Positions 39,557 to 49,523 are shown, numbered from the stretch's first letter. The stretch is 64,000 nt of DNA from Pseudidiomarina indica (GCF_900104245.1 NZ_FMXN01000011.1:17403-81402); one strand, 5' to 3'. A program made the numbers and translations. Notes: generated by a model from the sequence alone, not told the origin.

Positions 39557-41446
39557 TTATTCTTCGACCGCACCACTGCGGGTGTTAATGCGAATTTTAA
39601 TATCCGCTTGGTCACGCAGTGCCTGCAAGAAAGTACCGTAACCTTGGTTGGTATAGCTAATCAACAGCTGATCAACCAACTGACTTTGAATACTTTCATC
39701 CACTTCACCCGGCTCAACGGCTGTTAATTGCACCACCGCAATCGCCCCTTGCGCCAATTCAGTCACCGCCACTTGGACGCTATTTTCGGCTGGAACCGCT
39801 TGTGCAAACAAGCTTTGCACCACGGCAGGAGGTAAGGTCATATCGCGACGCTCAATGCTCTCAATCGTCAACATTTCCTGAGTTGTAGCCTCGCCCTGAC
39901 GCAATTGTTCAGCAATAGCTTCTGCATCAATTCGTGCCGCCAACTGTGCTTGCTCAGTCCGTACTTCATTTAACACCTCAGCGCGCACTTCTTCCAATGG
40001 ACGAACATATGCTGGCTGATAGTCTACCACACGGACCACCACAGCTTGCTTATCATTGACTTCGATTAAATCACTGTTTAATCCTTCATCAATAAAGTCA
40101 CGATTAAACAACTGCTCAAACACGGCCGGATGATTTAATGCCGTCGGTGCATTATCGCGGCTAAACCAATCGCTGGTGCGAACCAAGACATCGGTTTCAT
40201 CAGCCACTGGTTGTAGGGTGTCTGGCACATCAAAGGCAAGCGTCGACACTTTTTGCTGTAACTCATAATAAGCCTGACGCAGGCGGTCTTGACGCATCTG
40301 CGCGACAATTTCCTCACGAACTTCGTCGTAATTGGCTGCTTGGCCACGCTCGATATCCGTCAATTGAATGATGTGGTAACCAAAAGATGTGGCAACCACG
40401 CCAGTCATATCCCCTACTTCTTGCAACGCAAAGGCAGCGTCATCAAATGCTGGGTCCATGATGCCTGGCTCGATGAAGTCAAGATCACCGCCATTATCGG
40501 ATGTGAAAATATCATCCGAGTACTCGGCTGCAACTGCGGCAAAATCAGCACCATCAGTTAATTGTGCCAATACTTCCTGAGCACGGGCTTCAGCATCTTC
40601 ACGCTCAGCATCGATAAGAATGTGGGCAAAACGATATTGATCGGACGTTTCATAACGTTCTTTGTTTTGTTCGAACCATTCCTGAACGGCCGTTTCATCA
40701 ATTTCGATACTATCGGCTAGTGCATCTGCATCGAGGGCGACAAACTCAACCTTCACTTGCTCGGCAACGTTAAACCGCTGCTGATTCAGTTGATACCATT
40801 GTTGGATCTGTTCGTCGGTGACTTCCACCGCCGCCAAATAATCATCGAGTTCAATAATACGATAGGCACCCGAACGTTTTTGATTCAATAATCGTTGCAT
40901 TGCTGCCGCTTCATTGGGCAGTGCAAACTCCGAGCGAATCAACGACTGGATCAACTGCGAACGAGCTAAATCACTGCGCATCGTTTCAGCAAAACTATCC
41001 GGCGTGTAACCGAGCCCACGAAGTGTCATCTGGTAGGTGGTATTATCAAATTGCCCCGCGACTTGGAAAGCACTGATATTTCGAATTGCATCAATCACTT
41101 GTGCGTCAGATACTCGTAACCCCAAATCATTCGCATACATTTCGATCAGTTTTGCGTTGATCAAATCATCCAAGACACGCTGGCGTAACTGTTGATTGAA
41201 CGCAGGGTCTGTGGCTAGCGATGCATAAAAGTCACCGAGTTGTTGCTGTTGGCGAGCGCGCTCACTATCCACCGCTCGATCAAACTCGATGCGAGTGATA
41301 TCTTGGCCATTGACCTCAGCAATAGCAGGTTCAGGTTGACTGGTGATATAACCGCCCACGCCGGTTAGCGCAAACGATAAGGCGATAAATATCAGCACTC
41401 CTTTAAAAACCTTGCTATTCGCTCCTTCTCGAATCTTTTCCAACAT
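39557..41446 (-). CDS. ppiD: Peptidyl-prolyl isomerase / periplasmic chaperone PpiD
   Basis: 629 residues (E. coli 623). One N-terminal membrane anchor (about 14-33), an SurA-N-like chaperone domain, and one parvulin-like domain near 265-355 (YRFAHILIDAERED to FGYHIIQLTDIERG). It sits at the SecYEG exit and helps secreted proteins leave the translocon. Downstream of hupB and tRNA-Asp with a terminator between; lon-hupB-ppiD order matches E. coli. Confidence 0.95.
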   Translation of the reverse strand: MLEKIREGANSKVFKGVLIFIALSFALTGVGGYITSQPEPAIAEVNGQDITRIEFDRAVDSERARQQQQLGDFYASLATDPAFNQQLRQRVLDDLINAKLIEMYANDLGLRVSDAQVIDAIRNISAFQVAGQFDNTTYQMTLRGLGYTPDSFAETMRSDLARSQLIQSLIRSEFALPNEAAAMQRLLNQKRSGAYRIIELDDYLAAVEVTDEQIQQWYQLNQQRFNVAEQVKVEFVALDADALADSIEIDETAVQEWFEQNKERYETSDQYRFAHILIDAEREDAEARAQEVLAQLTDGADFAAVAAEYSDDIFTSDNGGDLDFIEPGIMDPAFDDAAFALQEVGDMTGVVATSFGYHIIQLTDIERGQAANYDEVREEIVAQMRQDRLRQAYYELQQKVSTLAFDVPDTLQPVADETDVLVRTSDWFSRDNAPTALNHPAVFEQLFNRDFIDEGLNSDLIEVNDKQAVVVRVVDYQPAYVRPLEEVRAEVLNEVRTEQAQLAARIDAEAIAEQLRQGEATTQEMLTIESIERRDMTLPPAVVQSLFAQAVPAENSVQVAVTELAQGAIAVVQLTAVEPGEVDESIQSQLVDQLLISYTNQGYGTFLQALRDQADIKIRINTRSGAVEE

Positions 41447-41504
41447 ATTTCAATAAACCTCAATTGTGCCCACGGTTGGTTGGGTATTATATCCGCAATT
41501 GCAG

Positions 41505-41543
41505 GAAAAAAATAACCCGAAGACTCGCTTCGGGTTATTTTTA
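41505..41543 (-). terminator. Terminator after tRNA-Asp
   Basis: AATAACCCGAAG pairs with CTTCGGGTTATT around a 5-base loop, followed on the minus strand by a T-rich run. It lies just downstream of tRNA-Asp and before ppiD. The flanking A/T runs are symmetrical. Confidence 0.9.
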
Positions 41544-41552
41544 AACATGAGT

Positions 41553-41629
41553 TGGCGGAGCGGACGGGGCTCGAACCCGCGACCCCCGGCGTGACAGGCC
41601 GGTATTCTAACCAACTGAACTACCGCTCC
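41553..41629 (-). tRNA. tRNA-Asp (anticodon GTC)
   Basis: 77 bases with encoded CCA. Acceptor stem GGAGCGG/CCGCTCC and anticodon loop CTGTCAC with GTC. It lies 7 bases downstream of the hupB stop in the same direction, so it is probably processed from the hupB transcript. Confidence 0.97.
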
Positions 41630-41636
41630 GCTGTCA

Positions 41637-41909
41637 TTAATTTACCGCGTCTTTAAGCGCTTTGCCTGCTTTGAAAGAAGGAACTTTCGCTGCAGCGATT
41701 TGAATGGTTTGACCGGTTTGTGGGTTGCGGCCAGTACGCGCAGCACGCTCGCGAACACTGAAAGTTCCAAAACCAACCAATGCCACTTGGTCACCTTTCT
41801 TTAGAGCTTCGGTCACTGCTTCGATGAAAGAGTCTAGAGCACGTCCAGCCGCAGCTTTTGAAATTTCTGCTCCGTCTGCAATTTTATCAACTAACTGAGA
41901 CTTATTCAC
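41637..41909 (-). CDS. hupB: DNA-binding protein HU, beta subunit
   Basis: 90 residues, the exact HU length. It begins [28 protein letters not shown] and carries the DNA-binding arm [21 protein letters not shown]. Nucleoid protein that bends DNA. The start codon is GTG, with AAGGGG 8 bases upstream. It follows lon, as in E. coli, but has its own promoter at 41988-42016. Confidence 0.97.
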   Translation of the reverse strand: MNKSQLVDKIADGAEISKAAAGRALDSFIEAVTEALKKGDQVALVGFGTFSVRERAARTGRNPQTGQTIQIAAAKVPSFKAGKALKDAVN

Positions 41910-41987
41910 AGTATCATCCCCTTAGATTGTTATTATCAGATTTGCATGGTTCCATTGCATTCTGCTTATATCAATGGGCCAGCGAAG

Positions 41988-42016
41988 GTTATAACAAGCT
42001 TAAACCAAGTGTTCAA
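41988..42016 (-). promoter_or_regulatory. Sigma-70 promoter for hupB
   Basis: On the minus strand TTGAAC (42011-42016), a 17-base spacer and TATAAC (41988-41993). Two strong hexamers at ideal spacing, about 80 bases upstream of the hupB GTG. Confidence 0.75.
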
Positions 42017-42173
42017 GCCGTAGCGACAGATTAGCAGACAACTTCCTTAATAATCCATCGCTAAAGTGGCAAACCAGAGTCACTATGTGTTTGAGTCTGG
42101 ACAATCACTTTGTCCCCTAGGCTACCACAAGATTTCGGATTGAGAACCCTTTTTAGCAATTTTTTTAACGAAA

Positions 42174-42216
42174 GAATGCGGGTTGCAGGCATTTTTTACC
42201 TTGCAAACCCGCATTC
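42174..42216 (-). terminator. Long hairpin downstream of lon
   Basis: GAATGCGGGTT (42174-42184) pairs perfectly with AACCCGCATTC (42206-42216), with GCA/TGC continuing inward past a bulge. On the minus strand it is followed by TTTCGTTAAAAAAATT, an imperfect T tract. It may end lon transcripts. Confidence 0.6.
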
Positions 42217-42237
42217 CTTCATTCAGCAGCTCTTTTT

Positions 42238-44574
42238 TTAACCAGCCGTCAGGTTTTTCTCTAACGCCACCGCTAGCACGTCATCAATCCACTGCACTGG
42301 AATAATTTCCAAATCGCCGATCACATTCGCACTGATTTCTTTTAAATCACGCTCATTCTCGGTTGGAATCAACACCTTCTTGATGCCGCCACGATGGGCT
42401 GCCAAGAGTTTTTCTTTCAACCCACCAATCGCAAGCACTTCACCCCGAAGAGTGATTTCACCGGTCATGGCTACATCGGCGCGCACTGGAACCCCTGTTA
42501 ACGAACTGACCATTGCAGTGACCATCGCGATCCCTGCACTGGGGCCATCTTTCGGGGTCGCGCCTTCAGGTACGTGAATATGTAAATCGCGTTTCTCGTG
42601 GAAATCTTCTGCAATTCCCAACTTTTGAGCACGACTACGAACCACGGTGAGTGCCGTTTGAATCGATTCTTGCATCACGTCACCCAACGAACCCGTTGAA
42701 GTGATTTTCCCTTTACCTGCCACATTTGTGGCTTCGATGGTAAGCAAGTCTCCACCAACCTCAGTCCATGCGAGGCCCGTCACTTGGCCCACTTGGTTAT
42801 TTTCTTCTGCGCGACCAAAGTCAAACCGCTGGACGCCCAAGAAATCTGCCAAGTTATCACCATTAATTTCAACGTGTTTAATGCTCTTATCCAGCACGAT
42901 CTGTTTGACTGCTTTGCGACACAAACGCGAAATTTCACGCTCTAAGTTACGCACTCCAGCTTCTCGTGTGTAGAAGCGAATAATGCCAATAATCGCATCA
43001 TCAGTCACAGTGATTTCTTTATTATTCAAACCATTCCGTTCAATTTGCTTAGGTAGCAGGTGTCGCTTGGCGATATTTAGCTTCTCGTCTTCGGTGTACC
43101 CAGACAAGCGAATCACTTCCATCCGATCCAATAAGGGACCGGGAATATTCATGCTATTTGAGGTTGCCACGAACATCACATCAGATAAGTCATAATCGAC
43201 TTCTAAATAATGGTCGTTAAAGGCCACGTTTTGCTCTGGATCCAATACTTCCAACAACGCCGCAGCGGGATCACCGCGCATATCGGATGCCATTTTATCA
43301 ATTTCATCTAGCAAGAATAATGGGTTACGAACTCCTGTTTTGGCCATTTTTTGAATCAGCTTGCCAGGCATGGAGCCAATATAGGTACGACGGTGTCCGC
43401 GAATTTCTGCTTCATCACGAACCCCACCCAATGCCATCCGCACGTATTTACGTCCGGTCGCTTTGGCAATGGATTGCCCCAATGAGGTTTTCCCCACACC
43501 GGGCGGACCCACTAAACATAAAATAGCTCCGCGGACTTTATTGGTACGCTGTTGCACCGCTAAATACTCAAGGATCCGCTCTTTCACCTTTTCTAAACCG
43601 TAATGGTCGGCATCTAGAATTTTCTCAGCATTCGCCAGATCCTTTTTGATGCGGGAGCGTTTTTTCCACGGCACCGAGACCATCCAATCAATATAGCCAC
43701 GTACCACCGTCGCTTCAGCAGACATCGGTGACATCATTTTTAATTTTTGTAGCTCAGCACGGGTTTTCTTTTCCGCCTCAGCAGGCATTTGCGCATCAAC
43801 AATTTTTTGCTGCAGCGCTTCAAACTCATCCGGTCCATCTTCCATTTCGCCCAGTTCTTTCTGAATGGCTTTCATTTGCTCATTCAAATAGTACTCACGC
43901 TGGCTCTTTTCCATTTGTTTTTTGACCCGTGAGCGAATTCGCTTCTCCACTTGCAACAGGTCAATTTCGCCTTCCATCAATGCCATGATGAATTCAAGAC
44001 GCTCGCGCACATCGGTGACTTCAAGCACCCGCTGTTTGTCACGCACCTTGAGCGGCATATGAGCAGCCATGGTGTCGGCTAAACGGTCCGCCTCTTCAAT
44101 TCCCGAAAGACTGGTGAGTACTTCTGGAGGAATCTTTTTGTTCAGTTTGACGTACCCTTCAAACTGATTGATGGCAGAGCGAATCATGACTTCTTCTTCT
44201 TTCTCATCCATCCGCTCAGATTCAAGGTAATGAACCTGAGCACGATAAAACTCATCTTCCTCTTCGAACTTCTCAATTTCGGCGCGTTGCATGCCTTCAA
44301 CCAAGACTTTAACCGTACCGTCTGGTAGTTTCAGCAACTGCAAAATGCTCGCCACCGTGCCAATGGTATGAATATCTTCCTGGCTCGGTTCATCAATGGA
44401 TGCGTCTTGCTGCGCTGTCAAAAAGATCTGTTTGTCTTGTGCCATGGCAGCTTCTAGGCAGCGAATCGATTTCTCGCGCCCAACAAATAATGGAATGACC
44501 ATGTGCGGATACACGACCACATCGCGTAATGGCAATACTGGAATGCTCAACCGCTCAATTCGCTCTTCACTCAT
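42238..44574 (-). CDS. lon: ATP-dependent protease Lon
   Basis: 778 residues from the ATG at 44574 (GGAG 6 bases upstream; E. coli 784). An N-terminal substrate-binding domain begins LSIPVLPLRDVVVYPHM. The AAA+ module has Walker A GPPGVGKTSLGQSIA and Walker B PLFLLDEIDKM. The protease domain has the catalytic Ser in TPKDGPSAGIAMVTAM and the Lys in GGLKEKLLAAHRGGIKKV. Degrades misfolded and regulatory proteins. A sigma-32-like promoter lies upstream. Confidence 0.97.
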   Translation of the reverse strand: MSEERIERLSIPVLPLRDVVVYPHMVIPLFVGREKSIRCLEAAMAQDKQIFLTAQQDASIDEPSQEDIHTIGTVASILQLLKLPDGTVKVLVEGMQRAEIEKFEEEDEFYRAQVHYLESERMDEKEEEVMIRSAINQFEGYVKLNKKIPPEVLTSLSGIEEADRLADTMAAHMPLKVRDKQRVLEVTDVRERLEFIMALMEGEIDLLQVEKRIRSRVKKQMEKSQREYYLNEQMKAIQKELGEMEDGPDEFEALQQKIVDAQMPAEAEKKTRAELQKLKMMSPMSAEATVVRGYIDWMVSVPWKKRSRIKKDLANAEKILDADHYGLEKVKERILEYLAVQQRTNKVRGAILCLVGPPGVGKTSLGQSIAKATGRKYVRMALGGVRDEAEIRGHRRTYIGSMPGKLIQKMAKTGVRNPLFLLDEIDKMASDMRGDPAAALLEVLDPEQNVAFNDHYLEVDYDLSDVMFVATSNSMNIPGPLLDRMEVIRLSGYTEDEKLNIAKRHLLPKQIERNGLNNKEITVTDDAIIGIIRFYTREAGVRNLEREISRLCRKAVKQIVLDKSIKHVEINGDNLADFLGVQRFDFGRAEENNQVGQVTGLAWTEVGGDLLTIEATNVAGKGKITSTGSLGDVMQESIQTALTVVRSRAQKLGIAEDFHEKRDLHIHVPEGATPKDGPSAGIAMVTAMVSSLTGVPVRADVAMTGEITLRGEVLAIGGLKEKLLAAHRGGIKKVLIPTENERDLKEISANVIGDLEIIPVQWIDDVLAVALEKNLTAG

Positions 44575-44626
44575 AAACTTCTCCAAGTACCCGGTTCGGA
44601 CCATTGTCGGTCTATCTTAACTCTTA

Positions 44627-44654
44627 ATATGTGGCGCTCCAGCAAAACTTCAAT
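44627..44654 (-). promoter_or_regulatory. Sigma-32-type heat-shock promoter for lon
   Basis: On the minus strand ATTGAAG (44648-44654; 5 of 7), a 13-base spacer and CCACATAT (44627-44634; 7 of 8 to CCCCATNT). It is 53 bases before the lon ATG and directly after the clpX terminator. Confidence 0.7.
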
Positions 44655-44663
44655 GGTTTGCAC

Positions 44664-44690
44664 AAAAAAAGGGCCTAATTGGCCCTTTTT
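44664..44690 (-). terminator. Terminator after clpX
   Basis: GGGCC pairs with GGCCC around a 5-base loop, with flanking A/T pairs and seven T residues on the minus strand. It separates clpX from lon. Confidence 0.88.
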
Positions 44691-44717
44691 GCATATTTTT
44701 ACACCTAAATGGGGCGT

Positions 44718-46004
44718 TTATTCACCGGCTGCGTGCTTCTCATTGCCCTGATTTGCATAAATCATGATGGGCGCTGATTCGCCACGAATCACTGATTCAT
44801 CAATCACCACTTTGCTGACGTTAGTCGCGCTGGGTAAATCGTACATGGTGTCGAGTAGCACGTTCTCAACAATTGAACGTAATCCCCGCGCCCCAGTTTT
44901 CCGCTTCATGGCTTTACGCGCAATTGCACGCAAGGCATCTTCCCGGAACTCCAGCTCCACGCCTTCCATGTTGAACAAAGCACCATACTGCTTGGTCAAT
45001 GCGTTTTTAGGTTCACGCAGAATCTGAACCAAAGCATCTTCGTCCAGCTCGGTCAATGTCGCAACCACCGGTAAGCGACCAATGAATTCTGGAATCAAGC
45101 CAAACTTTACTAAGTCTTCTGGCTCAACTTTTGCCAATAATTCACCTTCAGCTTGTGGCTTTTTGCTTTTCACCTCGGCACCAAAGCCAATTCCGCTGCC
45201 AACGCTGATACGTTGTTCAATGACCTTGTCGAGGCCTGCAAACGCGCCGCCGGCAATAAACAAGATCTTTGACGTATCAACCTGCAAAAACTCTTGCTGC
45301 GGATGCTTACGGCCACCTTGCGGTGGTACTGCGGCAATGGTTCCTTCAATCAGCTTAAGTAATGCCTGTTGCACCCCTTCACCGGATACATCACGGGTGA
45401 TGGATGGGTTATCCGACTTACGTGAGATTTTGTCTATTTCATCAATATAGACAATGCCCCGTTCTGCCTTTTCCACATCGTAGTCACACTTCTGCAAGAG
45501 CTTTTGGATGATATTTTCAACATCTTCCCCCACATAACCCGCTTCGGTTAACGTGGTTGCATCCGCCATGGTAAACGGCACATCAAGAAATCGTGCAAGG
45601 GTTTCCGCTAAGTAAGTTTTTCCGCTTCCTGTCGGGCCAATCAGCAAAATATTACTTTTACCCAGTTCCACTGCTTCGCCATCAGGATGCTTCTGCTCAT
45701 TGTTCGCTAAGCGTTTGTAGTGGTTATAAACCGCCACTGCTAACACTTTTTTAGCGAACTCTTGCCCAATCACATATTCATCCAGGTGATTGCGAATCTC
45801 GTGAGGCGTTGGCAAAGGTTTTGCTTCAACTTGGGTATCGACTGCTTGAACTTCTTCTTCCAGAATATCGTTACACAGCTCGACGCATTCGTCACAAATA
45901 AATACCGAGGGTCCGGCAATTAACTTGCGAACTTCATGCTGACTTTTACCGCAGAAGGTGCAGAATAATGGATTGGTTCCCTGACCTTCAGTTTTATCCG
46001 TCAT
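44718..46004 (-). CDS. clpX: ClpX, ATPase subunit of ClpXP protease
   Basis: 428 residues (E. coli 424). N-terminal zinc domain with Cys15, Cys18, Cys37 and Cys40. AAA+ module with Walker [13 protein letters not shown], Walker [12 protein letters not shown], pore loops including GYVGEDV and RKHPQQ, and the IGF loop (SGIGFGAEV) that docks ClpP. It unfolds tagged proteins. It starts one base after the clpP stop. Confidence 0.98.
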   Translation of the reverse strand: MTDKTEGQGTNPLFCTFCGKSQHEVRKLIAGPSVFICDECVELCNDILEEEVQAVDTQVEAKPLPTPHEIRNHLDEYVIGQEFAKKVLAVAVYNHYKRLANNEQKHPDGEAVELGKSNILLIGPTGSGKTYLAETLARFLDVPFTMADATTLTEAGYVGEDVENIIQKLLQKCDYDVEKAERGIVYIDEIDKISRKSDNPSITRDVSGEGVQQALLKLIEGTIAAVPPQGGRKHPQQEFLQVDTSKILFIAGGAFAGLDKVIEQRISVGSGIGFGAEVKSKKPQAEGELLAKVEPEDLVKFGLIPEFIGRLPVVATLTELDEDALVQILREPKNALTKQYGALFNMEGVELEFREDALRAIARKAMKRKTGARGLRSIVENVLLDTMYDLPSATNVSKVVIDESVIRGESAPIMIYANQGNEKHAAGE

Positions 46005-46005
46005 T

Positions 46006-46623
46006 CTATTCTCCGCCCCGTTGGGTCAATACACTGTCAACAATGCCGTAGCTCACTGCTTCTTCAGCAGACATAAAATAGTCACGGTCAGTGTCGGCAG
46101 CGACTTGTTTTAAATCTTTGCCCGTATTCTCCGCCAAAATACGGTTTAATTTATCTTTGATATCTAAAATTTGGCGTGCGTGGATCTCGAAATCAGACGC
46201 TTGCCCTTGGAAGCCACCGAGCGGTTGGTGAATCATCACGCGAGCGTTGGGTAAACAGAACCGCTTCCCTTGTGCGCCACCAGCAAGTAAAAAAGCTCCC
46301 ATACTTGCTGCTTGCCCCATACAGACAGTACTGACGTCAGGCTTCACAAAGCGCATGGTATCATAAATCGCCATTCCCGCTGTCACCGAGCCGCCTGGCG
46401 AGTTGATATAAAGATAAATGTCTTTGTCTGGGTTCTCTGACTCAAGAAATAGCAATTGGGCCACAATTAAGTTGGCCATATGATCTTCTACTTGTCCGCA
46501 GCAGAAAATAACGCGCTCTTTAAGCAAGCGCGAGTAGATATCGTACGAGCGCTCTCCCTTTGCTGTTTGTTCCACTACCATGGGCACCAAATGGGCCATA
46601 GTTTCTAGCGCCTTATCCGACAT
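46006..46623 (-). CDS. clpP: ClpP, proteolytic subunit of Clp proteases
   Basis: 205 residues from the ATG at 46623, chosen because AGGAG is 8 bases upstream; an in-frame GTG 6 bases earlier is too close to it. The catalytic Ser is in [15 protein letters not shown] and the His in [13 protein letters not shown]; the Asp is probably in [10 protein letters not shown]. Forms tetradecamers capped by ClpX. It follows tig with a 107-base gap that holds its own promoter and a hairpin. Confidence 0.97.
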   Translation of the reverse strand: MSDKALETMAHLVPMVVEQTAKGERSYDIYSRLLKERVIFCCGQVEDHMANLIVAQLLFLESENPDKDIYLYINSPGGSVTAGMAIYDTMRFVKPDVSTVCMGQAASMGAFLLAGGAQGKRFCLPNARVMIHQPLGGFQGQASDFEIHARQILDIKDKLNRILAENTGKDLKQVAADTDRDYFMSAEEAVSYGIVDSVLTQRGGE

Positions 46624-46642
46624 AGTCACAACTCCTGAAAAT

Positions 46643-46676
46643 AAAAATGGCTCGTATAAACCCTATACGAGCCATT
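46643..46676 (-). terminator. Long hairpin between tig and clpP
   Basis: AATGGCTCGTATA (46646-46658) pairs perfectly with TATACGAGCCATT (46664-46676), and the minus strand continues TTTTTATTTT. It can end tig transcripts, but it lies immediately downstream of the candidate clpP -10 and so could also form in the clpP leader. Confidence 0.65.
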
Positions 46677-46703
46677 AAACCAAGTTGTCGCTCCTTCCGT
46701 CAA
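46674..46703 (-). promoter_or_regulatory. Probable sigma-70 promoter for clpPX
   Basis: On the minus strand TTGACG (46698-46703), an 18-base spacer and TTTAAT (46674-46679). The -35 lies inside an inverted repeat GTCAACG/CGTTGAC (46699-46715). Confidence 0.5.
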
Positions 46704-46730
46704 CGATCCGTTGACAGGAAATGCTACGGC

Positions 46731-48029
46731 TTACTGTTTTGGGTTCATCAACTCGTCAAAGCTGCTCTTCTTCGCTTTAACGTTTGCTTGGCTAAGAATG
46801 AACTCAATTGCTTGCTCTTCCAGCGCGACATTACGAATTTGCTGCATCATGTCCTCATTACCTTTGTAATAAGCGATCACTTCAGCTGGATCTTCATACG
46901 CTGATGCAGTGGTTTCAATAATCTCGTCAACTTTTTTCTCATCCACGACCAACTCATTGGCACGAATGACTTCGCCTAGCAATAAGCCCACTTTTACCCG
47001 CTCTTTCGCTTGTTCTTCAAACAACTCTGCTGGCAATTGTGGGAACTGACCTTGATTACCACCGAAACGTTGCATCGCTTGACGACGTAACACATCGATT
47101 TCTTGGTCAATCATCGCTTTTGGCAACTCAACTTCGTTGGTTTCCACTAAGCCTTTCAATACTTGCTCTTTTACTTTGCCTTGAACCGCATTCTTCAGCT
47201 CACGTTCCATATTCTTACGAACTTCAGCTTTTAATGCCTCAACGCCGCCTTCTTTGATTCCAAATAAAGCAACGAACTCATCGTTCAACTCAGGCAATTC
47301 GCGCTCTTCAACTTTCTTGGCAACAATCGCAAACTGCGCTTCTTTACCTTTCAAATTTTCAGCGTGGTAATCTTCTGGGAAGGTGACCGTAATCGTCTTT
47401 TCTTCGCCAGTTTTCATTCCAATAATTTGGTCTTCAAACCCTGGGATCATTCGGCCTTCGCCTAATTCAAGGGCAAAGTCTGTGGCTTTTCCGCCATCAA
47501 ACTCTTCACCGTCAATTGAACCGGTAAAGTCGATTGTGATGCGCTCACCTTTTTTCGATTTACGCTTAATTTCTTTCCAGGTTGAATGTTGTTTTTGCAG
47601 TGTTACCAGCATGTTATCAACATCTTTGTCTGTCACTGCAACGTCCGGCTTTTCCACGTTGATTTTATCTAACGCAGTCACCGTCACTTCTGGATAAACT
47701 TCAAAGGTCGCAACGAATTCGAAGTCTTTCCCTTCTTCATTCACTTTTGGCTCAATCGCAGGCATTCCTACTGGATTGATTTTTTCCTGCATCATGGCTT
47801 CGAAGTATTTGCTTTGCATCAGGTTCGATGCTGCACGTGCACGTGCCTCTTTACCAAACAACTTCTGTAAAACATTCGGTGGCACTTTGCCTTTACGGAA
47901 ACCGTTAATTCGACGGTTGCGATACTCGTCTTTGAGTAGACGTTTTACTTCATTATCAATAACGTCCGCTGGCACGACGATGGTGGCGCGACGCTCTAAT
48001 CCTTGGGTTGTCTCGACAGAAACCTGCAT
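46731..48029 (-). CDS. tig: Trigger factor
   Basis: 432 residues, same as E. coli. The ribosome-binding domain has the signature [13 protein letters not shown] near residue 45. An FKBP-type isomerase domain (about 150-245, [19 protein letters not shown]) and a helical C-terminal chaperone domain follow. Binds nascent chains at the ribosome exit. First gene of the tig-clpP-clpX series. Confidence 0.97.
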   Translation of the reverse strand: MQVSVETTQGLERRATIVVPADVIDNEVKRLLKDEYRNRRINGFRKGKVPPNVLQKLFGKEARARAASNLMQSKYFEAMMQEKINPVGMPAIEPKVNEEGKDFEFVATFEVYPEVTVTALDKINVEKPDVAVTDKDVDNMLVTLQKQHSTWKEIKRKSKKGERITIDFTGSIDGEEFDGGKATDFALELGEGRMIPGFEDQIIGMKTGEEKTITVTFPEDYHAENLKGKEAQFAIVAKKVEERELPELNDEFVALFGIKEGGVEALKAEVRKNMERELKNAVQGKVKEQVLKGLVETNEVELPKAMIDQEIDVLRRQAMQRFGGNQGQFPQLPAELFEEQAKERVKVGLLLGEVIRANELVVDEKKVDEIIETTASAYEDPAEVIAYYKGNEDMMQQIRNVALEEQAIEFILSQANVKAKKSSFDELMNPKQ

Positions 48030-48101
48030 TGCTTTGTTACCTCGGCTTCACTATTGGCCTGAGCCCACTGTGTTACGGGACCCTTCAAAAAATGACGACG
48101 C

Positions 48102-48130
48102 ATTATAACGAAGGCAATTGCCCACGTCGA
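48102..48130 (-). promoter_or_regulatory. Sigma-70 promoter for tig
   Basis: On the minus strand a perfect TATAAT (48102-48107), a 17-base spacer and TCGACG (48125-48130). It is 73 bases upstream of the tig ATG. Confidence 0.65.
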
Positions 48131-48185
48131 GTAACATTGTGTATTTTTGAGGCGGCTTGAGTTAGGGCTTGCTAGCAGCCAGCAT

Positions 48186-49313
48186 TTATTTGATATGTAG
48201 GGGCGCAATTTCCAGTCGGTTTCGTCCATTCTGTTTGGCTTGATAAGCAGCTGCGTCGACTTGCCGCAACAAGCTATCCCGAGTAGTGCCGGGGGCTGGG
48301 ATGGTGACATACAACCCCATACTCACACTGACAGATAAGGTGTCATGCAGTTTTAGCTGCTGCACCTGAAGTCTGACTTTTTCTGCTTGCTCAACCAACT
48401 CGGAGGGAATTGCTTGCGGGCACACAACCAAAAACTCATCCCCACCAAAGCGGGCGACCACCTCACCGGAACGTTTAAAGTGAGTCTGTAAAATGGCAGC
48501 GACAGCCGTGAGTACCTCATCGCCATACACATGCCCATAGTGATCATTGATGCCTTTAAAGAAATCCACATCCACCATCAGCAGGGCTAACTGTTGTTGA
48601 CCGCGAATGGCGCGCCGCAATTCAAAGTCGAGTGCTTCATCAAGACCGCGACGATTAACCAACCCAGTCAGCCCATCTTCACGCGCCAGCTGGGCCAACT
48701 TTGCGTTCGCTTCCAGCAATTTTTGTTCGGTCAAACGCAAGCGTTGTTCTGCTTCATGTCGTGCAATGGTATTGACGATCATATCAGCCACCAATCGCAA
48801 CTGACGGATATCCCAATCCGTCCATTCCGTATACCGATTGACCAAATCACAGCCGACAAAACCGACGAGGCGTTGTTCTAAATACATTCCTACCGCCATC
48901 ATGGAACCGATCTGTTCACGCACCAACTCGGACCGAAACTCACCCGCCTCACTGCCAAGCTCATGCACGTTGTTCACCACAAACAAGCCTTGATCGCGAA
49001 TGGTTTCATAAAAATAAGCCATTCGTCGGGTCGGGATATTTTGTAATTCATGCTGATGCCCTTGAATGCCCTCATTGGTCCATTCATAGGTATTACTCAT
49101 GGTGTGGTAATCATCACTAAAGCGGAATACATAACAACGATCTTTACGGTCACCGCGCCCTAATAAGGCTAAGGCTTCTTCGATATGGTGGTGAGATTGT
49201 GCGAGCGGAGAATTAATAAGCTTCGTGCTGATCGCAGAAATCAGCAGGCCAAAATCGGCGTCATCGCCTAATTTGCTTGTTGGAAGGGAAGGCTCCCATG
49301 GCATACCTGGCAT
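48186..49313 (-). CDS. GAF-domain diguanylate cyclase
   Basis: 375 residues, no membrane segment. A GAF-like domain (about 25-175, including DRCYVFRFSD and GFVGCDLVNRYTEWTDWDI) is linked by a coiled coil (about 183-213, AEQRLRLTEQKLLEANAKL) to a GGDEF domain. The catalytic loop RFGGDEFLVV is intact, as is DGLTGLVNRRGLDE. At the I-site position the sequence is RSGE rather than RxxD, so feedback inhibition by c-di-GMP may be lost. The start (MPGMPWEPS) is not firmly fixed. Confidence 0.92.
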   Translation of the reverse strand: MPGMPWEPSLPTSKLGDDADFGLLISAISTKLINSPLAQSHHHIEEALALLGRGDRKDRCYVFRFSDDYHTMSNTYEWTNEGIQGHQHELQNIPTRRMAYFYETIRDQGLFVVNNVHELGSEAGEFRSELVREQIGSMMAVGMYLEQRLVGFVGCDLVNRYTEWTDWDIRQLRLVADMIVNTIARHEAEQRLRLTEQKLLEANAKLAQLAREDGLTGLVNRRGLDEALDFELRRAIRGQQQLALLMVDVDFFKGINDHYGHVYGDEVLTAVAAILQTHFKRSGEVVARFGGDEFLVVCPQAIPSELVEQAEKVRLQVQQLKLHDTLSVSVSMGLYVTIPAPGTTRDSLLRQVDAAAYQAKQNGRNRLEIAPLHIK

Positions 49314-49407
49314 TCTTCGCGTGCTCTTTTGATTTGTTTTACGCTACCGTGATTAAATTATAGCCTAAACCTTATCAATGTGAAGCAACGAGCGGTGAAG
49401 AGAGGAA

Positions 49408-49484
49408 TGGTCGGCGAGACTGGATTCGAACCAGCGACCCCTTGTACCCAAAACAAGTGCGCTACCAAGCTGCGCTACTCGCCG
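49408..49484 (-). tRNA. tRNA-Pro (anticodon TGG), copy 1
   Basis: 77 bases with encoded CCA. Acceptor stem CGGCGAG/CTCGCCG, anticodon loop TTTGGGT. Identical base for base to the copy at 49727-49803. Last in transcription order of the four-tRNA cluster. Confidence 0.97.
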
Positions 49485-49523
49485 ACATCAATTTTTTGGA
49501 AATAAACCGAAGTGTTCATGAAA

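Larger units (their letters stand above)
41910..42237. other. 328-base gap between lon and hupB
   Basis: The longest gene-free stretch in the window. It holds the hupB promoter (41988-42016), a leader of roughly 70 bases, and the long hairpin at 42174-42216 next to the lon stop. I see no convincing small gene and no tRNA in the remaining 42017-42173. Confidence 0.6.
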
